From: Alosa alosa
Taxonomy: Eukaryota > Chordata > Actinopteri > Clupeiformes > Clupeidae
Assembly (NCBI RefSeq): GCF_017589495.1
Contig: NC_063198.1
Span: 21,570,862 to 21,634,861, forward strand
Direction: 5' to 3'
Length of the DNA: 64,000 bases
In this document: one piece after another, positions 1-14,937 of the stretch
Layout: each line of letters begins with the position of its first letter
How positions within the stretch are numbered: the stretch's first letter is position 1
The notes under the pieces: generated by a model
Databases searched by the model: none
The model's input: only the letters and a program-made list of their open reading frames with translations
Told to the model about the DNA's origin: nothing
Translations under genes and position numbers: made by a program

Positions 1-3000
1 CACTGCTCTATCTGTCATCATATAAAACCCGCCCCATGCCAGATAAGCGATTGTGATTGGTGCTTGGGTTTTTGGAACATTGGAAATGGGTGTCAATGGC
101 CTCCTTGCCATACTGACCTGCAGAGCAAATTAAAATTTGCTAACAGGTTCGTCTGAGTTCTCCCAGGCTAGACTGAGACATTTTTGTTTTCCTTGTTTGT
201 TTTTGTGTTGTTACATTGATATTTGAAGTGTGTCACTCACGTCTCCCGGGAAACTGTGGAAATACGGATGTGGTGCTGAGTACTTAAAAGGGGTGTAGAC
301 CTCCTGTTCCCATAGCAATTTAGCTTTCTAAAGGGTAATAGAAAGTTACAGTCAATGATTTTCAATTTTGGGTATAGTTTATGCTACCATCCATGAACAC
401 AAAATAACACATAGTAACTAAACAATTATAATAATAATAATAATAACAATAATAATCTGTATTTATATAGCACTTTTCAAAAACCAAGTTACAAAATGTT
501 TAAGTTACAAAGTGCTGATACATAACATTATACGCTGAGTGCTAATAAGTTGTGGCATGCTTTTTCTACAGCTTAAGCTTCGGATGAATATAAATACCAG
601 TAAGTATGTAAGTATCAGTAAGTATGCTGACCTTGACACAGTAAAGGCGTATGAATGCAGAGTGCACATTTCGATCCTGCTCTAAACATGCAACCCCGCA
701 GGCATGGACCTTCCATGCTAACCTTTGACCTTTATGAGCAGGGCTGACCAATACAAGCTGGACTACTGCAGATGCCAGTACCTGAAAAACATATGCAAAG
801 GGTTTACAAATGCAGATAACCCCCACACACACACACACACACCCCCATAACATATTTACAAAAATGGCAACACGCCATTCATACATCCACCCATGTGGTA
901 ATGTAATGTAATATCTAGTCTGTGGTAAACATTTGCTTTAACAATTAGTTATACTCACAAAGAAATTGAAAAAATTGAGGTACAAGCAGACTATGCTATT
1001 TGTGATATAGACATATGAAAGATATATGAGTGCAATAGTGTTCAGTTCTGATGGAAGTATACATCAGTTTATTTAAATGTCAAACTATTTGTCAGTTAAA
1101 TGATCAAACCCAGACAAGCAGGAAGTCAAACTGATCAGTAAGCAAATGAGGTCCAAAAACAGATCAGCAGAAGAGAAAGGGATATGACAACTTGTATCAC
1201 ATTCATTCTAAAGGAATTTAACAAAGCTATGATTTATTGTTCTTGTAATAATCCAACAGGTTTTGCCTCAGCAAACTGAGATAGGCCTACTTCAAGTTTA
1301 TTAGTAGGCCACAAATTAAAAAGCAAATTCTAACGGACCCCATGTGTTTAATTCAAATGTAAGTTTTAGTGTTCAATTCCTTATTTGTTTAACAGAAAGC
1401 ACAGTGGTTTACTTTCATGTAATAGTTGGATTTTTGATTGACCCCTACAACGAATCAACAACTAGTGAATCAGTATTTCTAATGTTGCATTTAGAAGAAA
1501 GTATTGACCAAAATGAGATTGTGGACGAACTGAGAAGAAAAGAAGATAAGGAAAAGAAAGGGGAGGAGAAGACAGAAGCGGTGATACTCACACTGCAGTC
1601 TGCTCCAATTAAGCTGACGAGGAGGCCATTTTCTCTGGTTGACAAATATGTGCTAAACCCCCTTAATCCAGACCTTGACATGTTCGTCTTTTCAATGCTA
1701 CTCCCTCTATCTGTTTCTCAATTGCACCTTTCAAGGCCTAATACAAACCCAGATGAATGATGCTACTTCCACTTCCTCATGCAAATATGAAAGCATACAC
1801 ATGATCACAGGAAAGCAAGGATAGAGTAGCAGACTCCCCCTCCCATCCACTCCTTTACTGTATTGTAACTATAGAGAGGGCTCTCCTTGTGCACTTAAGA
1901 GGGGGGTGTGACAGACTTAAAGAATGAAAGAATAAAGATGCATATCTTTAGTCTTCATATTCAGGCAACGGTGGTCTGTCATGCTGAGGGAAATGTGAGC
2001 AACAGATGAAATAAGGCTATTTAGGAAGTTGGGAGGTCAGCAGGCACCCACCACAAACACGAGCATTATGCGTTGCGGGCAGAAAGCAAAAGTCAGTGAA
2101 AAGCAAAGTGAAAGGCAAAATGCCAGGTGACTTTTTATCTCCGCTTTCTCTGAACCTGGTGGCTACATTTTTTACGTTTTTAAATTAAGCCGACAAGAAG
2201 ATCCGACCGTGCACTAAGAAAGATGCGGCTAAGGTGGATGCCTGAAAACGAAAGCGGAAAATGTTGGTTATTTATTCATGCCACATTATTTTCTGTCCGA
2301 TGTATTGATAGGCTATCTTCATTCGCGTAATATCAGTGACAGACAAAAACAGGGAAAGGATTGCCCACTGATGGTGGAGTGCTATTAAACGTTTTGTAGA
2401 AACGGAAGCAAATTATACCTCACAAGTCATTTACCTTTCACATTGTAAATCAGAAGGGTCGTGTGCCAAGCGTAACAAGAAGGCTGCACATTTCACGAAA
2501 ACATCGTGGATCGACCAATCATCACGTGTATGACCTAGAAGGATCGTATGATCGCTTGAGCTGAGGAAATCTTTATAACAATACATAAGCGTCAGCATAA
2601 GGGTGGTTCTATATCTATATAATACTAAGGTCTTAGTACACACACATGCTACCATGTATAATTCTCAACATTACGCACAATGTGTTCGCTGACATTGTGA
2701 ATTTTAAAGAAGAGATCCGTGGTCTGAAACAGATATCAGAAACAGATGCATTGTGGGAGGCCAGGATTGGCCAATAACGAGTAGGACAACTCTGCTGCTC
2801 GCTGCTCTATGGCATGGTATTTTCGTCACCTTAACATTTATTCTGGATGCAAAAGCAAATGATGACTTGATATCACAGATTGACAAAATGTCTCAATTTT
2901 GATGCAACTTAGGCGTTAGAGCGAGCTTACTTTTGGACTAGGCTATATTTCATGCCCCCACTCCTTGTCCATGTAGGCTACTTTGTATGGAAAAGTAGGC

Positions 3001-3650
3001 CTAGGCTACTCCTTACAAAAAATAACTGCAGTTTAACTATTCAAAATATACTGCAGTAGCCTACAATAATATTTTAATGTCCAAAATATTGCATGTCCTG
3101 CATACTGCAAATAATTTCTCCAAACTGCTGTTTTGACACTTGCAGTAGATTATAGTGCAGTTATTTTTTGTAGGATTGTTGGTTTGTAAATGCTCATAGC
3201 CTAGATCAAACATACAGTACTGTAGGTCTACCAGTTTCGGTAGTGGTGTATTTCGCCATATTAGTAGGACTACATTTAGAAAATTCCGCGACTCGTTGTT
3301 TGTTCATGACACTGTACCCTGCCTATGTTTTAAAACAGCCTATTTTGTGGAAATTATCCAAATGCTGAAATCACAATTTCTATCTGGAAACAGACATTGT
3401 TAGGCTAAACCTACCAAAATTAGATGAATGAAGATGGAATTAGATTAGATTCATCAAAGGCCTATATGTTACCTATTCTTTGAAGCCAAGCTATTTCCAA
3501 TTCGCGAAAGTTCAAGAACATTCAACTTTGTTATGTTATGTTGACGTTATGTTGCATCAGAGAATGTGGTTGCATCAACTGTTGCACTAGCTGGGAGTAC
3601 ATTCTCTGGAGTATTCCGGCTCTGCCTCTAGTTCCATCGTGCACATAATT
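1..3650. other. Gene-poor spacer upstream of tmbim6
   Basis: I recognise no conserved protein here. The longest open frame (1344-1760, +, 138 codons) has a hydrophobic start and a Lys/Glu-rich middle but matches no family I know. An ATAATAATA tract at 430-455 followed by a short conserved-looking tail resembles the 3' end of a degraded retroposon. A CA tract lies near 820-842. An AATAAA at 1931-1936 could be the poly(A) signal of an unseen upstream transcript, but nothing else supports that. Confidence 0.5.
3009..3178. repeat. Short inverted-repeat MITE
   Basis: The left arm near 3015 reads TACAAAAAATAACTGCAG. The right arm near 3155-3173 is its inverse, TGCAGTTATTTTTTGTAG. The arms enclose about 130 bp of AT-rich sequence that itself contains several TACTGCA words. 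There is no coding capacity. It behaves like a small non-autonomous DNA element. Superfamily and target duplication were not determined. Confidence 0.55.
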
Positions 3651-3669
3651 ATGATGTCATCACGTACAC
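3651..3669 (+). promoter_or_regulatory. Possible CRE/ATF-like site in tmbim6 promoter
   Basis: TGATGTCATCACGTACAC sits just upstream of the presumed first exon. It combines a CRE-like octamer (one base from TGACGTCA) with an ACGT core of the kind bZIP stress factors bind. BI-1 is an ER-stress gene, so an unfolded-protein-response input would be plausible. No TATA box is evident. This is a motif-level suggestion only. Confidence 0.25.
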
Positions 3670-3762
3670 TCTAAACATACGTGTCAAGCTAAGAAGACGG
3701 TGAAGAAGAACAGACGGAGCAACAGTCGAAAGTGGATTTATAGAAAGGCCTTTTTCGCCCGT
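3670..3762 (+). other. tmbim6: tmbim6 non-coding exon 1 (5'UTR)
   Basis: The segment ends at a near-consensus donor, CCCGT|GTAAGTGATC, with GT at 3763. It lies upstream of the coding exon at 6754 and has no ATG in frame with it. Its 5' end is a guess, because no transcription start can be read directly. The first intron that follows (3763 to roughly 6705) holds a degenerate mariner-type transposon. Confidence 0.5.
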
Positions 3763-5040
3763 GTAAGTGATCTTCGACACACAATTTATTTAGAACGAGT
3801 TAAGTATTCTGTAAAGGTATAGATTTGTGTTTTTTGTTTGGTTTGCACGAGTCGTACATTTAGAAGGGATGAATTTTCGAATCTCTTTGCTAACGTTAGC
3901 TTGTGAACACTTGCTTGCTTGCGAAGGTTAGCTAACGTGACTGACAGTTAAGTTAACAGGCCTAACCCGCAGCGTTATATAGAAGTGAATGTCCGATTTA
4001 CTTGAAAAAACAATCTTCTAGTGTCCAAGATGTGTTGTAAACGACGATTTGGTTGACCATGTGTGACAGCTTTTACGCAAAGCGTTGTTAGCTAGCTTCT
4101 AGCCTTAACTACGTTCGCTTGCCAAGCGAGCGAGCGGTGGGTGTTACGTTAGCACTAAGTTGCCTTCGTTTTGAGTTTGTTTGAGGTCAGCGATACGTTG
4201 TCAACCACATCGGAACTTGTCAGAATTAACTACGTCTTGTTTTAACCATCACACAATCATCTGAGTATTACCACGACGTGATGGATAATGTTGGGTATTT
4301 TAAATGTAACGCTACCTAGCATATGAGTGCTATTATTTTTAGCATGTCGATTAGCAAACAACTGCCTCTCCCAAGGAAGCTTGATGACCGTAATCATCAT
4401 CACCACCGCCCCCCGGAACTTATGGCTAATGTTAGCATGCAAATAGTTCACATTTAGATACGAATCTTTTATAGTTGAATTATTGTCAGTTTGTTAACAA
4501 TATATTTGACTAATGCTTTAAGGTAACGAACTGTTAACATATGAGAACGACGACTTCAGCTTGTATTGTAAGATTATTCAACGGCAGTGCAAATCTAAGG
4601 TGAACGTTGCACATAAAATTTAATTGTGTGTTGGTTCCTACTAGATCGATTGAGAACATCAACACATACTAACTTTACTCTTTATCTTTGCCTCTAAATT
4701 AAGCATTGCTGACATTGCTTTAAATGTTTGACTTACGTTACAGTTAAGCTTTTGGACTGGGAGACTGCAGTTAAATAATTTGCTAGGTGAGGTTGCTAGC
4801 TCTGTAAAGGGAGACCAGGCCTAGACCAATCCAGCTTTTCATTGAAATCATAACTCAGTCGCACTTATGTAGCCTAATCTAAACGCGAGGAATTAATGTG
4901 TTCTTGTGTAAGTGTACGATACTACATATGCGTATCCAGGTTCAGTTATCTGATCTGCTTGATTTCCTCAAGATAAGCGGGACAAGAAAACTTGAAAGAC
5001 AACAGCAAGTGTTGAATTGCATGACAAGTTCAACCGGTTC

Positions 5041-6602
5041 TAAAACCCCAAAACAGAAAAAGTTGTGTAAAATGCAAATAAAAACAGAATGTGATAAAAT
5101 AGTCTCGTAAACCCATATTTAGCAGCAAAAAAGACATAGACAACATATCAAATGGTGAAAATGAAAATTTGGACTATTTCATGGAAAATATATATTAACT
5201 TTGAATTTGATGCCAGCAACGTGTTTCAAAAAAAGTTGGGACTGGAGCATGTTTACCACTGTGCTGCTTCACCTCTTCATTTAACAAAATTCTGTAAATG
5301 TTTAGGAACTGAGGAGATCCTTTGCTAGAGTTTTGAGAATGAAATGTTGTCCCATTACTCCCTGATATAAGATTTCAGTTGCTCAACATTATGGGATATT
5401 CTTAGTCATGTTTTTCATTCCATTATGCACATAATTTGACATCTGGACTGCAGACAGGCCATTTTAGCACCTGGACTCTTCCTCTATGGAGAAATACTAT
5501 TTAAATATGTGCAGAATTCATCTTGGCATTGTTTTCCTGAAATATTCAAGGTCTTCCCTGGAAAAGACTTCGTCTGGATGGTAGTATATGTTGCTCAAAT
5601 CCTGTATACATCATTCAGAATTGATTGTGCTTTGCTAAATGTGCAAGATGCCCATGCTGTAGGCAGTTATACTCCTCCACACCGTCATAGATGTTGGGTT
5701 TCGAACTGAACACTAAAACAAGTTGGATAGGTTGTATACTTGCATAGGCCCTCTCCTCTTTAGCCTAGATGACTCTATGATCTCCAAAAAGATTGGACTA
5801 ACCACAGGACCTTTTTCCATGTTACCTCAGTCCATTTTAAACAAGCTCAGGCCCAGATGAGACGGTGGTATTTCCTGTATCATGTCTCAATACAATTTTA
5901 CCTGTTAATTTTAGTTGGAGTTTTTGAACTGAGTATCAAACTGTGCACATAGACAATGGTTATCCAAGGTTTTCCTGAGCCCATACAATGACTGATCTGG
6001 AAACAGGTCTGGTGTTGATGCAGTGCCATCTGGGGTCCAAAAGACCACGGCCATCCAATTTGTTTTTGAGCTCTTTCCCTTGTTTGCAAATATTTCTCTG
6101 GATTCTCTGAATGTTTTAATAATATTATGTTTTGTAGATAATGCACTCCCCAAATATTTCACAATTTCATGTTAAGAAGCATTAAAATTACATTGTTTCA
6201 TCATTTGTGCACACAGGTTTACACAGAGTGATGAACACTCCTACATCTTTTCTTTTAAGAGACCCTGCCTCTCTGGGATGCTCTTTTTCCATATCCAATC
6301 GTGTTGCCAGTTACTCTAATTAGTTGTGAAACATTTTTCCTTTTGTTTACTTTATCATTACACAACTTTTTCAGCATTTTGTTACCCCCGTCCCAACTTT
6401 TTTTGAAACATGTTGCTGGTATCAAATTCAAAATTAACATATATTTTCCATGACATAGTCAGATTGGTCATTTTCAACATTTAATATGTTGTCTGTGTCC
6501 CTTTTGTAACTAAATATGAGTTTAAGAGATTTGCAGATTATTACATTCTGTTTTTATTCACATTTTACACAACGTCCCAACTTTTTTTGTTTTGGGGTTG
6601 TA
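5041..6602 (-). mobile_element. Degenerate Tc1/mariner-like DNA transposon
   Basis: The left end is TAAAACCCCAAAACAG and the right end is its inverse, TTTTGGGGTTGTA, followed by TA, giving a TA-flanked element with long imperfect terminal inverted repeats. Both subterminal zones carry AAAAAGTTGGGAC-type words, as in a common teleost Tc1/mariner-type family. The inside shows minus-strand transposase remnants broken by stops and frameshifts (for example 5898-6162). The element is not autonomous. It sits in tmbim6 intron 1. Confidence 0.7.
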
Positions 6603-6753
6603 GTATAAGGTAGATGTTATTGGAGAAGAAACTGATATTGACTGATAGTTTTTGCCATTGTAAGTAAAGTATTTATATGTAGGTAATGTCTTTGCTTTGT
6701 ATCCAGCTTGCTTCATTTCTACGTTGGTGAACCTGTCCAGAGGGAAAGCCAAG

Positions 6754-9700
6754 ATGAATGTATTTGACCGCAACATCAACTTTGATGCCCTTTTTAAATT
6801 CTCTCAAATGTAAGTGTGAACTTGTTAACTGTGACACTTTTTTGTCATTAGCAAAATACCCCAAGTACTCAAACCAGTTCTGAGATATTGAGCTTCAAAA
6901 TTTTAGTAGAACAAGCCTCTTTAGATATGTCCAAAAATGCATATAATTTCAAGAAAAACCTCATCTCCCCTCATGACGTTGCTACAGAGTAAGAATATGG
7001 CATTGACTCAATTTTGACAAATAGAACCACATAATTCTAAGGGAACAACATGTCATAGAAAAATATTGCACCTACCTGCTTCATGTTGGGGCAGTGGTAG
7101 TGTAGTGGTTAAGGAGCTGGGCTAGTGGCAGTACCCTGAAAGGTTGTGGGTTCAATTCCTGGCTTCCCTTGCTGTGCCCTTGAGCAAAGCACTTAACTAA
7201 CTAACCCCAAGGGGTCAATGTAATATAACAGTAATGTAGTAATAATAATAATAATGTAATATAAAAGTGTCCCTTGTAATATAGCTGACATGTAAGTCAC
7301 TTTGGACAACAGTGCTAAATTAATACATGTAAATGTAGAGGATATAGCCTAATCATGCATTAAAAACTCATTAACTACTCATACTCAACGCATTAACAAC
7401 TCATTAACTACTTTCTTTGAGGAGTTAACCAGCTACACATTACTTTTTTGACTTTCTTACATAGCTACACTGACTTGAGGTTTTCTAGGACCCATACAGC
7501 TACAAAAGACTGCAGAAGACAAAAGACGGCAGATGTTTTGATTGATGTGATGGGTTGTTTTTGTCTTCTTCTGGACTGTTTGAAGACTTTGATCAACAGC
7601 AGAGGCTATGCGCACCCTGAGAGTTTTAACTCATTGAATGCCAAGCTGTTTTCGGAAGCTTTGTCCTAGAGTGCCAGCAATCTAGACCATTGTTGATGAT
7701 TTTTGTACAGCCACAGCATATTCTGTGTTATAGCTATGAACACATACAATGGCTCGTTTAAAAGGTGAGACTTTAAGCTCTCAGTGGGTGCAAACCGTGT
7801 ATTTCTACACGCCTCTGTTCCTGAGAAATCCCAAGCTAAACAGTGGCTAGTTTTCATCAAAATCGCTGTTTTTTTTCTAGAAATGGAGATATCGTCTTTC
7901 ATGAAATATGAAGTGTTGCCTGTAAACTTTCCGGGAAGTGATCAGCGAGACCTGGCGAGACTGCCACCTAGTGATAGACCCACGAAAATGACCTGGTTTT
8001 GACCTGACATGCATGCGTCAGTGATTCGACCCAAAGCAGCAACCGAGTTATGATAAAATGTCCAGATTGTGCGTTTTCATGAGTTTTCGATCGTCATCTA
8101 TTTAATTTCCATTCATCACAGAGTTCCCAAAATCACATATAAGGTGTGTTAGAATGTCTAGTTTCGTAATTTAAAAAAAAAGCTAAAAACGTAGTATTAC
8201 GTTTTTGGCACTCAACGCATGGGAAGGAAAAACGTAATATGGCACTCAATGAGTTAAGTAATGAATACATGCTCTGTCCTGTCCTGTATTTGCATGACTC
8301 GGTCATATTTCACACACCGAGTGGAGAAAAGTGGGTGTTGACCAAGAACCTGCTTTGGCTTGATCTGAATTTAAATTGGAGAAAAAATAGTTCACTCAGT
8401 TATAAATAAAAAAAAAAGACTTCTATTTCTATGTTTGTATCTCATGATATCCTTCTCTGTCTTTCACTGCAGCTCTCGTTCTACACAGCAGCACCTGAAG
8501 AATGTGTACTCCTGTCTGGCCGTGTGCATGTTTGTGGCGGCAGCTGGAGCTTATGTGCACGTCGTCACCAGGATCTTCCAGGTACGGGATCACTGCGTGA
8601 AGTGGACCAGGCTCTTTAGATTACACCTCCACCCTCACAACGTGTCTGAAATCTGAAATGCACTTATATAACATTCTAGTTGTGGCATGTGTGAGAACCA
8701 AAGGAATGTGTCTCAGAAGTACTCTACTTAAGGCAAGAGTACCATAAGTCCAGCCATCTTGATGACTTTATGCCAGCAGTGTGCACAGCACATTCATTTT
8801 ATTTTCTGAAAGACACTGCTTGAATAAATAATTGGTTGTGCGGGCCGCAAATTTCTGTCCGAACCCGGCCCGCGTCCGACAGAGTTGCGTCCGAACCCGA
8901 CCCGAGCCCGACGCAGATGATGCCTCAGTTATTCCCATGCTAGTGATTAAACGTTCACGTTTGTAGTCTGTCTTTTTAGCCCATTAAACGGAACACACAA
9001 CATATTGTCTACAGAATCAGATGAGCGTGCACGCATGCAGGTCACACACAGTGCACATTAACACAAGGCCCAAGCAAGCATAGCCTATTGAAATAGAATT
9101 CTTGTCTTACCATTGACGAAAAGTCTTGAAATGAACTGCAACAGTGTTTGAAACTACAGTGCCTCTGTCACTGATCCATATCGACGTTAATTGGGGCAAC
9201 TCAAGGAAATCCTCATCCAGTTGAACGAGACGACCTTATAGCCTACCGGTAGCCTTTGTCTTTACCACAGTAGCCTATGCCACGCAAATAATCTTAAAAT
9301 CTTCTGAGGGCTAACAACTTTTTTTAACGTCACCCAAGACTGTGCTTATGGGCATATGTGCAAAATGTGCATAACCATTTGTTTATGTAGTCGTTGTCAC
9401 GATAAACAAATCTTGCACACAGGAAGAAAGCTATTAGGTCTTTTTTACATTTTACTTTATTCTCAAAAAACAAACGTTTGCATCATGTAAAGCAGACCTG
9501 TTGGTTACCCAACATAATAAGGAATTTTAAATGTAAAGCTTCCAATGCATATCGCCCCCATGTGTCCGAACCCGACTACAATTTCTAAATATTTGTCCGA
9601 ACCCGATCCGACCCGTCGGGCTCGGGTCGGGTAGCCACACTCTAGTGTGTACTACAACCGTAATCCATAAAGCAACCTTTACTTTGGTTTTCCCTTGTTA

Positions 9701-11780
9701 TATCGGTTGTATCTGCCTTTTAGAAATCTTTCTGTGTGCATTTTTGTAATGATACTGTGTTTGTTTCTGGCCACATATCTGTACATGTTTAATTTACTGA
9801 TCTTGTTTCCCACAGGCTGGCATCCTGTCCATGCTTGGGTCGCTGGCATTGATTGGTTGGCTGGCCATAACTCCCCACACACCGCAGACTGAGCAGAAGA
9901 GACTGGCCATCCTGGCCGGCTTCGCCTTCTTAACAGGTGAGACCATCACCTGCCTAAAAGCCACATGGTTAGCTGGAGTCAGACAAATCATCCAACATAG
10001 ACAATCTATTCATTTTGCTTGTGTTTTTGTCCCAGACCCATTACTAAGTGCATAGGTTAATTAAGGACATTTAAACTAGGGTTATCCAGAGATCCTTACA
10101 TCTGGCTGATCTCTTTTGCTTAGCTGTGTCTCAATAATGTCTTCCTTTCCCTTGTCTGTAGGAGTTGGTCTTGGGCCTGCTATGGATTATGTCATCACCA
10201 TTAACCCAAGGTAAGAGTATGGTGAAATTCCATGTGATTTGTTGAGGCCAAATGTATGAGGAGAGCTTGTTGAACTGTGTCAACAGAGTTGTGTACACAA
10301 TTCAAATTAGAATGCAGAATCTCTGGCTTCCCCAAATGTTGCATGGTTGGTATAAAAATGGGTAAAAGTAGCTGCTTGCTGTCTACATGCAGTTACTGGT
10401 CTACAACATTCACCGTTAGAATGCTTGATGTTCCCAAGTACACCGGTTTTAGAGGTTAACTTCTTCAGTCTTGCCCACTGATCTGGACATCCACTCGCTT
10501 AAGTTGCATAATACTGGTGTTAACCTGAGGGCAGTGTAAACGACACCCTCCTCCTGCAGGAAACCAGGCCAGAGTCCACTGAGGCTTATCTGCCATATAT
10601 CTGTCTGCTCAGTCCGGCAGTTCATTAACCATGCCTGAGGAAAACCGCAGAGGGCATGTGCTCAGGCTATTCATGCCACGTGCCATGTGCAAATTTTACA
10701 ACCTCACTGCAGTGAATGGGGTGATTTGTGTTATTGGTCTTGTGTGTTTGTGCTGGCACATGTAGCAGGGTGTGTGTGTGTAGCAGTTGTGTAGATATGC
10801 CAGTAATCAGACTACTGATGTGGTAGAGTAGAGACATTCTTTCTCTGTCCAGACTGAGCACTGACACCCCATTTACTTATTCCTGTCCTTTTGTCTAGTG
10901 ATAGTGAAGTGTTGTACCCTGTTTTTTAACTTTCCATCAGATGTGTGTCAAACATGATTTTGAAACAAAGCATAATTTTGATTGGCGCTCAGCTCCAATT
11001 CAGGTGTCTGATTGGCTCTGTAGCCAGGAAAGGTGTTGTGATTGGACCCTTTGCCATTTTGATTTTGTGATTTTTCTGATGTTCTCCCCTTTTATCCCTC
11101 TGCAGCATCATTGTCACAGCCTTCCTGGGCACCTCTATCATCTTTCTCTGCTTCACCCTGAGTGCTCTCTATGCCAAACGCAGAAGTTACCTGTTCCTGG
11201 GAGGTAAACAAACACCCACCATTTCATTTTAACACAATCAGCACCTGAAAGATAATCAATTGCTTATACACAGGTTGGACAATATAATGGACACACCATG
11301 TTATTGAACATACAGTTTCTGTCACTGAGTTTCGCCTTCAGTGCTGAGTTATTTGTCGTTTTTTGTTGTGTTGGTATGCTAACATGACTTTAGACACACT
11401 TCAATGACATCCCATTGCAAATCCTTAATTTCTCGCAATTCTGTCTTTTTTTAATCTTGCATTTGCGGCTTTATTTCTCACAATTCTGACTTTTTTTCTC
11501 GTAATTGGGACTCTCAACCACCTCTGCCTCAGAAGTGCTGTTGGCAAACATATACATCATTACTACTTATTTGCATGATAGTCATGCATATTTACATAGT
11601 TCCATGTCTGATGTTGTTGTAACCTCAACATTAAATGTAGTAAAATTAAAATGTAGTAAAAAGTAAAATTTCCAAGACGCTTCCCAATCCAGCTCCAGTG
11701 CTTTATTGAACCCCAGGTCGAACATACCTAGCAGAAGTTTACTGTTGCCAAGCAAACACACCCCACGTCATCACTCACTC

Positions 11781-11819
<39 letters not shown>

Positions 11820-14633
11820 GATACACACACAGACACACAGAGATACACACACAGATACAGGCAAGACAAAATCAGTATACCCCCTGTTATGACAGATGCC
11901 CCGCGAGAACAGCATACCATCCGAAACATTTGGCGGAAGGCTTCCATAAGTTCCATATTATTGTCTATGAATTGAGTGGAATATCTTTGAAGTTCCTGTG
12001 CAGGTGTCCCAATACTTTTTCCCATAGTGTATATAAGATTTATGTACCATTGGGACTCTTATTTATGTCCAAACTTAGACTTAGGCAATACAGGGTTTGA
12101 AATATCACCAGGATCTGTCCAACCCCTATATGGAAAATGCTAGTACAGACAGTTAAGATGTTGCTTTATTTAAAACCACCAAGTGGAAAAAGTGCAAAAT
12201 GCCTTTGTCTGGACAGAGATTAAAGCATACAGTATCTACATTTTATAGATGCACTATAAATGGTTCCTTCTCCTGGCCTTATGATTCTTAATGACGCAGT
12301 GTACACCCATAATGCTGTGATGCAGCCCAGTTCCTTCACTGGTTTTACTCCAACTCCAACTCCAAACACCAACACTGCTCTTCCTTCTTGCAGGCTCTCT
12401 GATGTCTGGTCTGTCCATTCTTCTGCTGGTGTCCTTCCTCAACATGTTCTTAGGCTCAGTCATGCTTTTCAAGGTAGGAGACCTTCACACCACTGCTACC
12501 ACTTCCATTACTGCTTACACAAACCAAAATGGTGTGCTTTCATATCAACTATTTTTGGTGAACTGGTATCTATGCTGTGGTTGCTGTGAATGAACCAGAT
12601 GCCATTTTTAGATTTAGATTAGCCATTTATTTCTTCCTTAATATTAGGAAAACGTGCTAAGTCCTGTCCTGTGAAAAGACTATCATCATCATAAATACTC
12701 TTGATCCTGTGAGGGAAATTTGGTCTCTGCATTTAACCCAACACACTTAGCACACAGTGAACACACAGTGTGGTGAAGCACACACTAATCACCGGCACAC
12801 ACTAATCTGAATGGGACCAATGTACCAACAACAAGCTATACAATATCCATCCTACTGTAAAGAAGAGACTATTTTTTTTTTTTTCAATCCAGACACGATC
12901 AAATAGTTTATACTCACTCAAGACTCACTCATAGTTTTGTATTAAGTGGTGAAGATCCACCATTATCCAAAATGCCCCTGTCGGTGAGACATATTTTGAT
13001 CTGTTGCCCTGCCTTGAAAACCAAAAGACAACAATTTTATCATCAAAATTCTATAGCTGATGTTTTTAATAAGGTCCCACCATTACCCATATTTAAACTT
13101 TTCTAACACACAATGCTCTGGCCATTAAATGGCCTTAGTTGCTGAAATTGCCTTAAATGGCCTTAATAAACAAACAAGCAAACAAACAAACAAATAGCAG
13201 CAGAACCTTGGATATGCAGGGTGCTGTGTAATCCTAGAGCTGTCCTCCTGGGGTCACTGTTGTGTTGATGTATCATGTATCATGCATCCCACGTCCCACA
13301 AAATCATCAAGATTACAAATTCAGCTGAAAACTGCAGAGATGCAAACTTTTGATTGTAAGATTATGGCAATTTTGTACCATTTGTTAGTTGTTACCACGT
13401 CAATACCAGGGCATTTGTGCATGAGCCACAGGAAGTGAGGGTGAGGTTTTTTTTAATGTTCAAGCGGCATTGGAAGTCTTGGGGTTTTTCCAGATTCTAC
13501 TTATAACTCTTATCTGGCAATGTTGCATCACTTCGAAATGCCAGAGAAGTGAAATGTCATGTCCGGGCTGTGCCGTGCAACACTAGTTTGCGCTCAGGCC
13601 AGATAAAATCATGGTGTTGCTGCTGGAACTGAGTCATCTGAACATTTATGTGTGTAGGTCAGCGTGAGCAAAATTTAAAGGTGTCTAAGTCTAAAAAAAT
13701 CTACACTCAAGCAAATACTCAATCCACTGCATCTATTGTTTCAATTCAATGCCAGGGCTGTTGATCACCAACATCTCTTCTGCTCGTGTTGGTTTGCACA
13801 TATGCCTACTTTGCTTTGAACGCGTACTCCACTTTCTGATATATTGGTTTCCCCCTATCTAGGCCCATGTGTACCTAGGCCTGGCCATCATGTGTGGATT
13901 TGTGCTCTTCGACACTCAACTCATCATCGAGAAAGCTGAGATGGGAGACAAGGATTACATCTGGTGTGTGTGACATCTCTTTTTGGGCTCAGTGCTGATT
14001 GTGCACTGTGTGTAGCTTGGCTGGGCTCAGTACATATGACATATTCAATACTATGTAGCTATCTGATACAGTCTGACATTCCTAATGATACGTTGACAGA
14101 TAACATGTTATGTTTCATGTCCTCAGGCACTGTGTGGATCTGTTCCTGGACTTTGTGACCATCTTTAGGAAGCTCATGGTCATCCTGGCAATGAATGAGA
14201 AGGTATGGGGTTGTTCTGAAGCTTGGTTGTTTTAAGAGTAATATGGTTTTTGTGTGGTTATGTGATACTATAGAGTTGTCAGTGTATCCATTTATTCATT
14301 ATGACTGCCTCTAGTGTAGCTAGCGTACTGGTCATATAGGTTTAGTCAGACTTTTTTTTTCTTCCATAAATTTGTGTCAACGATTCCTGGTACACTGAAA
14401 GACCAGGCTGCACGAAACTTGGTGGGCATGTTGCCCCATAAGGATGACATGGAACCATTGTTTTTCGTTTTGATCTGTCGCTCACCTGGCACCTAGGATG
14501 AACAACTGTTTTTCGTAGGTTGGTCTCATTTGAGGTATAGCGCCACCTAGTTAAAAATGAAAAAGCAAAAATGAGGCGTTGTAATCACAGGTACATAATA
14601 AACACACACACGCACACAAACACTCACGCGCAC

Positions 14634-14676
<43 letters not shown>

Positions 14677-14856
14677 AACAAACACACTCACACACACACA
14701 CACACACACACACATAAACACACCCACACGCGCTCACACATAAAAACATGCACACATGCACAGGCAAGCAGACACACACATGCATAGAGGCACGCACGCA
14801 TGCACGCACATCCCATTACCCCCACATACACACTCACAAGCGAACACCCTATTACC

Positions 14857-14937
<81 letters not shown>

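Noticed and set aside
7086..7200. tRNA gene
   Set aside because: Only promoter-box similarity is present, joined to a SINE body and tail; the same holds for the SINE heads at 46345 and 52920.
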